Source of the DNA: Gallionellales bacterium RIFCSPLOWO2_02_FULL_57_47
GTDB taxonomy: Bacteria > Pseudomonadota > Gammaproteobacteria > Burkholderiales > Gallionellaceae
Reading direction: 5' to 3'
DNA: 40,471 bases
Assembly (NCBI GenBank): GCA_001801175.1
Contig: MGWZ01000114.1
Span: forward strand, 1 to 40,471
Positions 15,600-23,650 of the stretch are shown here, in pieces. Under the pieces are notes generated by a model. It had not been told where the DNA came from and did not search any database. It saw only the letters and a list, made by a program, of their open reading frames with translations. The position numbers and the translations under genes were made by a program. The first letter of the stretch is position 1, and each line of letters opens with the position of its first letter.

Positions 15600-16396
15600 A
15601 TGACATCAACATCCAGCGCAGAGGTTTCCTGAAGACTTCGCTTGGGGTCGCTACGGTCGTCATCGCGCCGGGGATGCTGCTGTTCGATATGGCGCATGGC
15701 AAGTCTCAACCAGTCAGTGGCAAGGTGCGCTGGGGGATGCTGATCGACACCACGCAGTGCAGGGAAGGCTGTAATGATTGCGTGGCCGCCTGCAACAAGG
15801 AGAACGGTTTGTCCGGTGGCACCAACGGGCAAGCCCGTTCCCCTCTCCCCAACCCTCTCCCGCAAGCGGGCGAGGGGGCAAACGACTCGCTGCGCGAGAC
15901 TCGTCTTAAATCGACCGACTCGCAATGGATACGCAAGATCGAACTCAAGGATGTCAGCAGCGGGCGCGAACTGTCGCTGCCGATGATGTGCCAGCATTGC
16001 GAGCATCCGCCCTGCGTGGATGTGTGTCCAACGAACGCCTCCTTCAAACGCGCCGATGGCATTGTGCTGGTCGACAGGCACCGCTGTATCGGCTGCCGAT
16101 ACTGCATGATGGCCTGCCCGTACAAGGCGCGTTCCTTTGTGCATGAACCCTTGCACGACCAGAACCCCGATGTGCCGCGCGGCAAGGGCACGGTGGAAGC
16201 CTGTAGCCTGTGCGTGCATCGCATCGACCAGGGCCAGCAGCCAGCCTGTGCGGAAGCATGCCCGAACAAGGCTATCCTGTTCGGTGACCTGAACGATCCG
16301 GAAAGCGAGATTGCCAGGAAGGTAGGCAGTGTCGCGTCCGTGCAGGTTCGTGCCGATCTGCGGCTCAATCCCGGCATCCGTTACCAGGGGCTATAA
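15596..16396 (+). CDS. dsrO: DsrO, periplasmic ferredoxin-like subunit, with repeat-derived insertion
   Basis: 266-aa DsrO. It starts with a Tat-type signal (RRGFLKTSLG, then a hydrophobic stretch). Several four-Cys [4Fe-4S] motifs follow: CREGCNDCVAACN, CQHCEHPPCVDVCP, CIGCRYCMMACP and CSLCVH with CAEACP. Residues 77-98 or so (GTNGQARSPLPNPLPQAGEG and onward) are a Pro/Gly-rich insert between the first Cys cluster and QWIRKIEL; as I recall the family, these two lie close together. The DNA under it is a palindromic repeat (see 15824-15885). The frame stays open and downstream motifs are intact, so the protein may still work. The ATG at 15596 overlaps the dsrJ stop. Confidence 0.93.
   Translation: MNDINIQRRGFLKTSLGVATVVIAPGMLLFDMAHGKSQPVSGKVRWGMLIDTTQCREGCNDCVAACNKENGLSGGTNGQARSPLPNPLPQAGEGANDSLRETRLKSTDSQWIRKIELKDVSSGRELSLPMMCQHCEHPPCVDVCPTNASFKRADGIVLVDRHRCIGCRYCMMACPYKARSFVHEPLHDQNPDVPRGKGTVEACSLCVHRIDQGQQPACAEACPNKAILFGDLNDPESEIARKVGSVASVQVRADLRLNPGIRYQGL
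15824..15885. repeat. Palindromic repeat embedded in the dsrO reading frame
   Basis: Two adjacent hairpins: AACGGGC/GCCCGTT (15824-15830 with 15833-15839) and CCCTCTCCCGC/GCGGGCGAGGG just after it. Read on the - strand, the order is stem-loop then GGGTTGGGGAGAGGGG, matching the layout of the intergenic copies at 268-302 and, inverted, 338-373. It encodes the RSPLPNPLPQAGEG segment in frame. Confidence 0.75.
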
Positions 16397-17602
16397 ATGT
16401 CTGCTCAGACTCCCATTCAATTCTACGATCAGCGGCAGGCACGGTTCAAAAACCGGCTCTTCTATTCGCTGGTTGCTGCGGGCGGATTGATCGTCATGGC
16501 CGGCCTGTATGCCGTGTACCTGATGGAGCATCACGGCCACATCATCACCGGGATGAACAACCAGATCGTGTGGGGTATTCCGCACGTCTTCGCGATTTTT
16601 TTGATCGTTGCGGCTTCCGGCGTGCTGAACGTCGCTTCTATCGGATCGGTGTTCGGCAAGGCTATGTACAAGGCGCGCGCGTCACTGGCCGGCTTGTTGT
16701 CCATCGCGATGCTGGCGGGCGGCCTGACCGTGTTGATGCTGGACTTGGGCAGGCCGGACCGCATCATCGTTGCCGCAACCAATTACAACATCACCTCGAT
16801 GTTCGCCTGGAACGTGGTGCTGTATTCCGGCATGTTCTCGCTGGTGGTAGTTTATCTGTGGACGATGATGGAGCGGCGCATGAATCGCTGGACAAAACCG
16901 GCGGGCTTCGCGGTGTTCGCCTGGCGCTTCATTCTCACCACCGGTACCGGCCTGATCTTTGCCTTTCTTGTAGCAAGACAGGCTTACGCTTCCGCACTGT
17001 TGCCGCCCTTGTTCATTGTCATTTCCTTCGCGTGGGGGATGGCGGTTTTCCTGATCGCACAAGCGATTATCTACGCATGGAACGGCAATGCGATCGCCCC
17101 TGAGATTTTGCAGCGCATGAAAAATTTGCTTGGCGTGTTTGTCATGGGCGCATTGTATCTGGTCGCGGCTTACCATTTGACCAACCTGTATTTCGCCCAT
17201 CAATCCGGCTTCGAGCGCTTCATTCTTGTTGAAGGCGGCATCTATCCGCAACTTTTCTGGTGGGGCTATGTCTTGCTGGGAAATATCCTGCCGTTGCTGC
17301 TGATTTACCTGCCGGGGCAAGGCAAAACAAAAAGCATCACGGCGGCTTCGTTGCTGGTCATCCTGGGGGGCTTCGCGTTCTTGTATGTGTTTATCATCGG
17401 CGGGCAGGCCTATCCCCTCAATATCTTCCCGGGCTACCAGGCCAGCAGCAGCTTCGGCGACGGACAGATCGCCACCTACCATCCTTCGCTGTACGAATTC
17501 ATGCTCGGCTTTGGCGGCCTGGCGATTGCCTTTATCATTACCACCGTCAGCGTGCGCGTGCTGGATTTCATGCCGCACGACAAGCCCTACATCGCTGATT
17601 AA
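16397..17602 (+). CDS. dsrP: DsrP, NrfD-like membrane subunit of DsrMKJOP
   Basis: 401-aa polytopic membrane protein of the NrfD/PsrC family with about ten hydrophobic helices, for example LFYSLVAAGGLIVMAGLYAV near residue 22 and LGNILPLLLIYLP near 295. NrfD-type subunits exchange electrons with quinones without haem. It follows the dsrO stop directly, with no gap. The C-terminus FMPHDKPYIAD is cytoplasmic and typical. Length is normal. Confidence 0.95.
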   Translation: MSAQTPIQFYDQRQARFKNRLFYSLVAAGGLIVMAGLYAVYLMEHHGHIITGMNNQIVWGIPHVFAIFLIVAASGVLNVASIGSVFGKAMYKARASLAGLLSIAMLAGGLTVLMLDLGRPDRIIVAATNYNITSMFAWNVVLYSGMFSLVVVYLWTMMERRMNRWTKPAGFAVFAWRFILTTGTGLIFAFLVARQAYASALLPPLFIVISFAWGMAVFLIAQAIIYAWNGNAIAPEILQRMKNLLGVFVMGALYLVAAYHLTNLYFAHQSGFERFILVEGGIYPQLFWWGYVLLGNILPLLLIYLPGQGKTKSITAASLLVILGGFAFLYVFIIGGQAYPLNIFPGYQASSSFGDGQIATYHPSLYEFMLGFGGLAIAFIITTVSVRVLDFMPHDKPYIAD

Positions 17603-17620
17603 TTCTGTCGGAAGGCTGCC

Positions 17621-19033
17621 ATGAACCGGATGCTCATTTCGGCAGCACACAAGTCTTCGGGCAAAACGATGGTCAGCATCGGCCTGTGCGCGGCGTTGAG
17701 GGCGCGCGGCCATGTCGTGCAGCCATTCAAGAAAGGCCCCGATTACATCGACCCGATGTGGCTATCACAGGCAGCCGGACACGCCTGCCGCAATCTCGAT
17801 CTGTACCTGATGGAACGCGACGATATCATCGCCACCTTCGCGCAGCACAGCGCGGAAGTGAATCTGGTCGAGGGCAACAAGGGACTGTACGACGGACTCG
17901 CGCTGGACGGCAGCAACAGCAACGCCGCCCTGGCGAAGCTGCTCGATTTGCCGGTGTTCCTGGTGATCGATGCGCGCGGCATGACGCGCGGCATCGCGCC
18001 GCTGATCCTCGGCTATCAGGCGTTCGACCGCGACATCAACATCGCCGGAGTGATTCTCAACAACCTTGGCGGTTCCCGGCATGAGGCCAAGCTGCGCGAG
18101 GTCATCGAACATTACACCGACGTGCCGGTGATCGGCGCGATTCATCACGATGAGCGGCTCAGCATCGTCGAACGCCATCTCGGCCTGATGCCCAGCAATG
18201 AGTCCCATGTCGCTACGGCAAAGATCAAACAGATCGGCGAAGCCATCGCGGAACAGGTCGATCTGGACAAACTGCTCGCGCTGTCGCAAAAGGCACCGCT
18301 GAACATTCCGCACAAGGCCAAGGTGAGCCCGCTGCCTTGCGGTAAGCAAGTCAAGATCGGCATCGCGCGCGACCGCGCCTTCGGTTTCTATTACGCCGAC
18401 GATCTTGACGCGCTGGAAGCGGCGGGGGCTGAACTGGTGCCGTTCGATGCGTTGCGCGATGCACGCCTGCCGGAAGTGGATGCGCTGTACATCGGCGGCG
18501 GTTTCCCCGAGACCTGCGCAGCCGAACTGGAAGCAAACAGCACGCTGCGCGCGCAGATCAAACAGGCCATCGAAAACGGCATGCCCGCCTATGCCGAATG
18601 CGGCGGGCTGATGTATCTGTCGCGCGGCATCGAATATCAGGGACGCATCTACCAGATGGTCGGCGCGATCCCCGGCGATGTGAAAATGCACGACAAACCC
18701 ATCGGACGCGGCTATGTCCATCTGAAAGAAGACGAGGCACACCCGTGGCCTCGTCCCAACGCACTGGCCAAGCAGATCAAGGCCCACGAGTTTCATTATT
18801 CCAGTCTGGAAAACCTTCCGCCCGACACCCGCTTCGCTTACCATGTCGAGCGCGGTTACGGCATAGAGGGCAAACGCGACGGACTCATTGTCCACAACCT
18901 GCTGGCTTCCTATACCCACCTGCGCACCATCGGCAGTTGCTACTGGGCCACCCGCTTCGTCGCATTTGTCCGTCGACAACTGGAACAACGCAAACATTTT
19001 GAAGCTACCCATTCCAACCAGCAGGCAATATGA
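17621..19033 (+). CDS. dsrN: DsrN, siroheme amidase (cobyrinate a,c-diamide synthase-like)
   Basis: 470-aa CobB/CbiA-like amidotransferase. An N-terminal P-loop (SAAHKSSGKTMVSIGL, residues 5-20) belongs to the ATP-dependent synthase part. The C-terminal class I glutamine amidotransferase domain has YIGGGFPE and the nucleophile Cys in AECGGLMYLS (about residue 327), with a catalytic His in HEFHYSS. DsrN is thought to amidate siroheme to the siro(heme)amide used by DsrAB. GGAAGG precedes the ATG. The end overlaps the DUF4202 gene by ATGA. Confidence 0.94.
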   Translation: MNRMLISAAHKSSGKTMVSIGLCAALRARGHVVQPFKKGPDYIDPMWLSQAAGHACRNLDLYLMERDDIIATFAQHSAEVNLVEGNKGLYDGLALDGSNSNAALAKLLDLPVFLVIDARGMTRGIAPLILGYQAFDRDINIAGVILNNLGGSRHEAKLREVIEHYTDVPVIGAIHHDERLSIVERHLGLMPSNESHVATAKIKQIGEAIAEQVDLDKLLALSQKAPLNIPHKAKVSPLPCGKQVKIGIARDRAFGFYYADDLDALEAAGAELVPFDALRDARLPEVDALYIGGGFPETCAAELEANSTLRAQIKQAIENGMPAYAECGGLMYLSRGIEYQGRIYQMVGAIPGDVKMHDKPIGRGYVHLKEDEAHPWPRPNALAKQIKAHEFHYSSLENLPPDTRFAYHVERGYGIEGKRDGLIVHNLLASYTHLRTIGSCYWATRFVAFVRRQLEQRKHFEATHSNQQAI

Positions 19034-19629
19034 CACAGCAACGTTATCAGGCCGCGATCGCCGCCTTCGACCAGGCCAACGCTGAAGACCCGAACCAGGA
19101 GATGTCCGATGGCAATGAGTATCCCAGGGAGCTGCGCTACGCGCAGCGCATGAGCGAAATGCAGGAACGTTACGCCCCTGAGGTATCGGAGGCAGTGAAA
19201 CTCGCGGTACGCGCCCAGCACATCCAGCGCTGGAAGATACCGCGCAGCGACTTCCCCATGGACAGGCAGGGCTATCTGCAATGGCGCACCGGGTTGTACA
19301 AGTTCCACGCCGAGACCGCCGGGCGCATCATGCAGGAGGTGGGTTATGACGAGGCGATGGTCGAGCGCGTCAAGACCATCGTCAGCAAGAAGGGGCTGAA
19401 GGTCAACCCGGAGACGCAATTGATGGAAGACGTGGCGGACCTGGTGTTCATCGAGCATTACCTGACGGGATTCGCTGCGCAGCACCCTGAGTACAACGAG
19501 GAAAAGTGGCTCCAGATCATCCGCAAGACCTGGCAGAAGATGTCGCCGCGCGCGCATGAGTTCGCACTCGCCGGCAGGATCAAGCTACCGGTAGCGCTGG
19601 CTCCGCTGATCCTGAAGGCGGTTCAATAG
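19030..19629 (+). CDS. DUF4202 family protein
   Basis: 199-aa soluble protein of the DUF4202 family. Recognised features are the start [15 protein letters not shown], the [10 protein letters not shown] helix, the [16 protein letters not shown] motif, [17 protein letters not shown] and the later [16 protein letters not shown]. Family members look helical, with an HD-like arrangement (His in AQHI and FHAE, Asp/Glu in EDVADLVF.E), but I know of no proven activity. It overlaps the end of dsrN by four bases and is one base from cysG, so it sits inside the siroheme (amide) synthesis part of the operon. A role in siroheme handling is an inference from position. Confidence 0.85.
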   Translation: MTQQRYQAAIAAFDQANAEDPNQEMSDGNEYPRELRYAQRMSEMQERYAPEVSEAVKLAVRAQHIQRWKIPRSDFPMDRQGYLQWRTGLYKFHAETAGRIMQEVGYDEAMVERVKTIVSKKGLKVNPETQLMEDVADLVFIEHYLTGFAAQHPEYNEEKWLQIIRKTWQKMSPRAHEFALAGRIKLPVALAPLILKAVQ

Positions 19630-19630
19630 C

Positions 19631-21034
19631 ATGGACTTCCTGCCGATTTTCCTGAACGTCAAAGGCAGGCTCTGCCTGGTGGTGGGCGGCGGCGAGGTCG
19701 CCAGGCGCAAGGCAGGCGTGCTGCTGGAGGCGGGCGCGCGAGTGCGCGTGGTCGCGCCCGAGATCAACCCTGACCTGGCTGAACAGCAAGGCGTTGAGAT
19801 CATCGCTGCACGTTTCGAAGCGCAGCACCTCGAAGGCGTGACACTGGTCATCGCGGCTACCAGTGATCGCAGTGTCAATCGGCAAGTCTCCGAACTGGCG
19901 CAGGCCCGCAACATCCCTGCAAACGTCGTGGACGATCCGGAGCTGTGCAGCTTCGTCATGCCCGCCATCCTCGACCGCTCGCCGTTGATGGTGGCATTCT
20001 CCAGCGGCGGTGCCTCGCCGGTGCTGACGCGCATGCTGCGCGGCAAGCTGGAAACTTTCATCCCGCAGAATTACAGCCGCCTCGCCGCGTTCGCGGAACG
20101 CTTCCGCGAAGCGGTCAAGCAGCGTGTTTCCAATCCGGCCAAGCGCCGCATCTTCTGGGAAAACGTGTTCGAGGGCGTGGTTGCCGAGAAAGTGCTGACC
20201 GGCGACGAAGGCAGCGCGGAAGCGATGCTGCAACAGATGCTGGAAAACGAGGACAACATCCGGCGCGGCGAGGTGTACCTGGTCGGCGCCGGCCCCGGCG
20301 ATCCCGACCTGTTGACCTTCCGCGCACTGCGCCTGATGCAGAAGGCGGACGTGGTGGTGTATGACAATCTGGTGTCCAAGCCCATCGTCGAGATGGTGCG
20401 GCGCGATGCACAGCGCATCTTCGTCGGCAAGAAACGCGCCGACCACACGATGCGCCAGGAGGAAATCAACGAACTGCTGGTGCGGTTGGCCAAGGAAGGC
20501 AAACGGGTGCTGCGCCTCAAGGGCGGCGATCCGTTCATCTTCGGGCGCGGTGGTGAAGAAATCGAGACCCTGGCGGCGGAGGGCATTCCGTTCCAGGTGG
20601 TGCCCGGCATCACCGCAGCCTCCGGCGTGGCTTCCTACGCGGGCATTCCGCTGACTCACCGCGATCACGCACAGTCATGCATGTTTGTCACCGGCCATTT
20701 AAAGGACGGCACGATGAATCTGGACTGGGATGCGCTCGCGCGTCCCAGGCAGACCGTCGTGGTCTATATGGGCCTGCACGGGCTGGATACGCTGTGCGCA
20801 GAGCTTGTCAAACACGGCATGCCGGACACCACGCCCATCGCCATCGTGCAGCAGGGCACCACGCAAAACCAGCGCGTCATCACTGGCACGCTGGCGACGC
20901 TGCCCGGGATCGCGCAAATTGAAAAGCCGCAAGCCCCGACGTTGATCATCGTCGGCGGGGTCGTCACACTCAGGGAAAAACTTGCCTGGTTCAATCCCGT
21001 AATTTCGGAGAAATCAGTTAGAGAATCACCGTAG
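19631..21034 (+). CDS. cysG: Siroheme synthase (fused CysG)
   Basis: 467-aa fusion. The N-terminal CysG-B part (about residues 1-210) is precorrin-2 dehydrogenase/ferrochelatase with the NAD motif [20 protein letters not shown] and [14 protein letters not shown]. The C-terminal CysG-A part (about 215-460) is uroporphyrinogen-III methyltransferase with [19 protein letters not shown], the VVYDNLVS motif, [16 protein letters not shown] and [10 protein letters not shown]. It makes siroheme, the cofactor of DsrAB, before DsrN amidates it. It is placed directly after dsrN and the DUF4202 gene. The length matches the Escherichia coli fused type. Confidence 0.96.
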   Translation: MDFLPIFLNVKGRLCLVVGGGEVARRKAGVLLEAGARVRVVAPEINPDLAEQQGVEIIAARFEAQHLEGVTLVIAATSDRSVNRQVSELAQARNIPANVVDDPELCSFVMPAILDRSPLMVAFSSGGASPVLTRMLRGKLETFIPQNYSRLAAFAERFREAVKQRVSNPAKRRIFWENVFEGVVAEKVLTGDEGSAEAMLQQMLENEDNIRRGEVYLVGAGPGDPDLLTFRALRLMQKADVVVYDNLVSKPIVEMVRRDAQRIFVGKKRADHTMRQEEINELLVRLAKEGKRVLRLKGGDPFIFGRGGEEIETLAAEGIPFQVVPGITAASGVASYAGIPLTHRDHAQSCMFVTGHLKDGTMNLDWDALARPRQTVVVYMGLHGLDTLCAELVKHGMPDTTPIAIVQQGTTQNQRVITGTLATLPGIAQIEKPQAPTLIIVGGVVTLREKLAWFNPVISEKSVRESP

Positions 21035-21061
21035 CCAACCAACCCGTTAAGGAGAATCAGG

Positions 21062-21967
21062 ATGAAACGAATGACGCTCAAGCATGTAATTCTTTCTGCA
21101 TTGTTACTGTTCAGTACAGGCAATGCGATGGCTGAGGACGAGAAACTGAAGCCCTTCGTGCTGGGTTCCAAGGGCGCGGGAACGGTTGCAGAGAAGGCCG
21201 AGCAGGCGAAAGCGGCATTGGTTGCGGGTGGCTTTACGGTGGTCGGCAACTATTCGCCTTATGACGATGCCGTTATATTGGTTGTCACCAGCGACGAGTT
21301 GAAAAAGAATGCGGCGGATTCCGAGCATGGCGGATTCGGCGCGATACAGCGAGTATCGATCACCAAGGAAAAAGACGAGGTGCAGGTGAGTTATACCAAC
21401 CCCGTCTATATGGCGAATGTCTATCGCATGAAGGGCGATTTGAGCGGAGTTGCGACCGGGCTGGCTGCCGCGCTGGGCAGGGTGGAAGAGTTCGGCGCTA
21501 AAGGGATGACCGCCAGACAGGCGCGTAAATACCACTACATGATAGGCATGGAATATTTCGACGAGCCGGACGTGCTGGCCGAATATGCCAGCTACGAAGA
21601 GGCGGTACAGGCGGTGGATGCGAAACTGACCGACAACAAAAACGGCGTCAGCAAAGTCTATCGGGTGGATGTTCCGGGCAAGAAGGAGAGCGTGTTCGGT
21701 GTCGCGATGAAGGGCACAGCAGAAGCCGACAAATACAGGGATGACCGTTTTATCATGAATGAAATCGATTTCCGCGATGTCAAATCCACGGCCCATCTTC
21801 CTTATGAAGTGCTGGTTTCCGACAACAAGGTGTATGCGTTGTATGCCCGCTTCCGTATCGCAATCAGTTTTCCCGATTTGAGCATGATGGGAAAAAACAG
21901 CTTCATGAATATCATGAAGTCCCCGGATGCGATTCGCGATGTTTTGAAGAATACCGTGCAGAAATAG
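21062..21967 (+). CDS. Uncharacterised exported protein downstream of cysG
   Basis: 301-aa protein with a signal peptide (LKHVILSALLLFSTGNAMA, cleavage at about residue 25). The N-terminal half of the mature part (AALVAGGFTVVGNYSPYDDA, then strands to about residue 130) recalls DUF302-like domains. The C-terminal half starts around MTARQARKYHYMIGMEYFDE and is mixed alpha/beta with HLPYEVLVSDNKVYALYARF. No cysteines or haem motifs are present. AAGGAG is placed well before the ATG, 27 bases after cysG, so it is likely in the same transcript. I do not recognise a function; a periplasmic role in sulfur oxidation is suggested only by position. Confidence 0.75.
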   Translation: MKRMTLKHVILSALLLFSTGNAMAEDEKLKPFVLGSKGAGTVAEKAEQAKAALVAGGFTVVGNYSPYDDAVILVVTSDELKKNAADSEHGGFGAIQRVSITKEKDEVQVSYTNPVYMANVYRMKGDLSGVATGLAAALGRVEEFGAKGMTARQARKYHYMIGMEYFDEPDVLAEYASYEEAVQAVDAKLTDNKNGVSKVYRVDVPGKKESVFGVAMKGTAEADKYRDDRFIMNEIDFRDVKSTAHLPYEVLVSDNKVYALYARFRIAISFPDLSMMGKNSFMNIMKSPDAIRDVLKNTVQK

Positions 21968-22156
21968 CAGGGGGTATCCCGCCTGACAGCCATTTGCCGT
22001 GCTATGCGGCGAACCTGGAGAAAGCGCAACAAAAGCGACAGGTTTTTATTCTCGGCAGCGCATTCGCTGTTCATGGCGGGAGCAAGAAATACCCGACAAA
22101 ACTGGTCAGTTAGTTTAAAATTCAATTTTCAGTTTTATCCAATTCAGGAGCGAGTG

Positions 22157-23251
22157 ATGAGTTTTAACGAAGCAGATGTGCAGAGCGCATTGAAGAATTT
22201 GATCGATCCGAACACCAGGAAAGATTTCGTCAGCGGTAAATCCGTGAAGAATATCAAGGTCAGCGGCAACGATGTGTCGCTGGATATCATGCTCGGCTAT
22301 CCTGCCAAGAGTGTGTGGGACGAGATTCGCACATTGGTCGAGGCGCACCTCAAAGCCGCATTGCCGGACAGCGGCAGTGTCAGCGTCAAAGTGACCAGCC
22401 AGGTCGTGCCGCACGCGGTGCAGCGCGGCGCAAAGCTGGTGGACGGCGTGAAAAACATCATCGCGGTAGCGAGCGGCAAGGGCGGTGTGGGCAAATCCAC
22501 CACTGCGGTAAATATCGCATTGGCGCTGGCTGCCGAAGGCGCGCGCGTCGGCATGCTGGATGCCGATATCTATGGACCATCGCAACCGACCATGCTGGGT
22601 ATTTCCGGCCAACCCGACTCGGTAGACGGAAAATCCATGGAACCGATGGTCAATCATGGCTTGCAGGCGATGTCCATCGGCTTCCTCATCGACAACGATG
22701 ACACGCCAATGATCTGGCGCGGCCCGATGGTCACGCAAGCGCTGGATCAATTATTGCGCCAGACGCGCTGGGACAAGCTGGACTATCTGATTGTGGACTT
22801 GCCACCCGGAACAGGCGATATCCAGCTGTCACTGGCCCAGCAAGTGCCGGTCACCGGCGCTGTGATTGTGACCACCCCGCAGGACATCGCGCTGATGGAT
22901 GCGCGCAAGGGCCTCAAGATGTTTGAGAAGGTCGGCATCAAGATCGTCGGCATCGTGGAAAACATGAGCACGCATATCTGCTCCAAATGCGGGCACGAAG
23001 AACACATCTTCGGTGCGGGCGGCGGCGAAAAAATGTGCGCCGATTACAACACCGAGCTGCTCGGCAGTCTGCCGCTGGATATCCGCATCCGCGAGCAGAC
23101 CGATTCCGGCAAACCGACGGTAGTGGCCGATCCGGACGGCAACATCGCCAAGGTATACAAACAGATCGCGCGCCGCATTGCTGTCAGGGTAGCGGAAATG
23201 GCGCAGGATCACAGCGCTGCTTTCCCGAAAATTGTCGTGCAAAACACCTGA
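22157..23251 (+). CDS. apbC: Mrp/NBP35-family Fe-S cluster carrier ATPase (ApbC)
   Basis: 364-aa protein. The N-terminal MIP18-like domain (about residues 5-80) includes SVWDEIRTLVEAHLKAALP. The deviant Walker A is SGKGGVGKSTTAVN (about residue 110), with MLDADIYGPSQP and VDLPPGTGD following. A CxxC pair (CSKCGHEEHIFG, about residue 275) binds the bridging Fe-S cluster. It loads Fe-S clusters onto client proteins, which are plentiful in this locus. The ATG at 22157 with CAGGAG upstream is chosen; the open frame continues back to 22004 but lacks family sequence. It is 189 bases after the previous gene and probably has its own promoter. Confidence 0.94.
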   Translation: MSFNEADVQSALKNLIDPNTRKDFVSGKSVKNIKVSGNDVSLDIMLGYPAKSVWDEIRTLVEAHLKAALPDSGSVSVKVTSQVVPHAVQRGAKLVDGVKNIIAVASGKGGVGKSTTAVNIALALAAEGARVGMLDADIYGPSQPTMLGISGQPDSVDGKSMEPMVNHGLQAMSIGFLIDNDDTPMIWRGPMVTQALDQLLRQTRWDKLDYLIVDLPPGTGDIQLSLAQQVPVTGAVIVTTPQDIALMDARKGLKMFEKVGIKIVGIVENMSTHICSKCGHEEHIFGAGGGEKMCADYNTELLGSLPLDIRIREQTDSGKPTVVADPDGNIAKVYKQIARRIAVRVAEMAQDHSAAFPKIVVQNT

Positions 23252-23260
23252 GGAAGGACC

Positions 23261-23355
23261 GATTAAATCGTCATTGCGAGAAGCGTAGCGATGTGGCAAT
23301 CCAGAAGTTTGTTTTTATCAATGCGCTGGATTGCCGCGTTACGCTCGCAATGACA
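23261..23355. repeat. Dispersed palindromic repeat, copy 2 (complete)
   Basis: Long imperfect inverted repeat: TCATTGCGAG (23271-23280) with CTCGCAATGA (23344-23353), and inside it GGCAATCCAG with CTGGATTGCC. Positions 23261-23304 match the reverse complement of 36-79 with two mismatches. It follows the stop of the Mrp gene and marks the right edge of the sulfur gene block. Confidence 0.85.
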
Positions 23356-23463
23356 GCTTAGTTGAATAAATCGGCGATTCCCAGAATCATCAGGCTGATC
23401 GCGCCGCATGAGCGGGGAATCGCAAGTTTGGCACATCGATGGGATGAATATAACCCCGCCCCA

Positions 23464-23504
23464 CTAGCCGGAGCTAGAAGCATGCCGGCCTCTTGCCCGG
23501 CATG
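23464..23504. repeat. Two small hairpins in the 23252-23650 intergenic region
   Basis: CTAGC/GCTAG (23464-23468, 23473-23477) and CATGCCGG/CCGGCATG (23481-23488, 23497-23504). The rest of this 399-base gap holds the palindromic repeat and a C9 run near 23550-23558. It has no convincing coding frame. Confidence 0.5.
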
Positions 23505-23543
23505 ACTTTACAGCCCGCGCAACAAGTCCGGCAAAAAAATTGC

Positions 23544-23572
23544 TTGACGCCCCCCCCCCTAAGCCATGTTAC
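23544..23572 (+). promoter_or_regulatory. Possible promoter for the M15 peptidase gene
   Basis: TTGACG at 23544-23549 is a good -35. TGTTAC at 23567-23572, 17 bases later, is a weak -10. The spacer contains the poly-C tract, whose length could vary by slippage and affect promoter spacing; this is speculative. Confidence 0.3.
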
Positions 23573-23650
23573 GTTTGCTCAACGGGGTAAAGACCAAAGC
23601 ATCACGAAAACAGGTTTGCTCCCATTCGCAATTCTTCAGGGAGCAGGGCA

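Noticed and set aside
17765-19036. 423-codon open frame on the - strand opposite dsrN
   Set aside because: Shadow frame; dsrN motifs (P-loop, amidotransferase Cys) are clear on the + strand.
19580-20668. 362-codon open frame on the - strand opposite cysG
   Set aside because: Shadow frame of cysG, which has complete motifs for both domains.
22004-22156. N-terminal extension of the Mrp-type ATPase
   Set aside because: The added 51 residues lack family sequence, and CAGGAG is correctly placed for the ATG at 22157.
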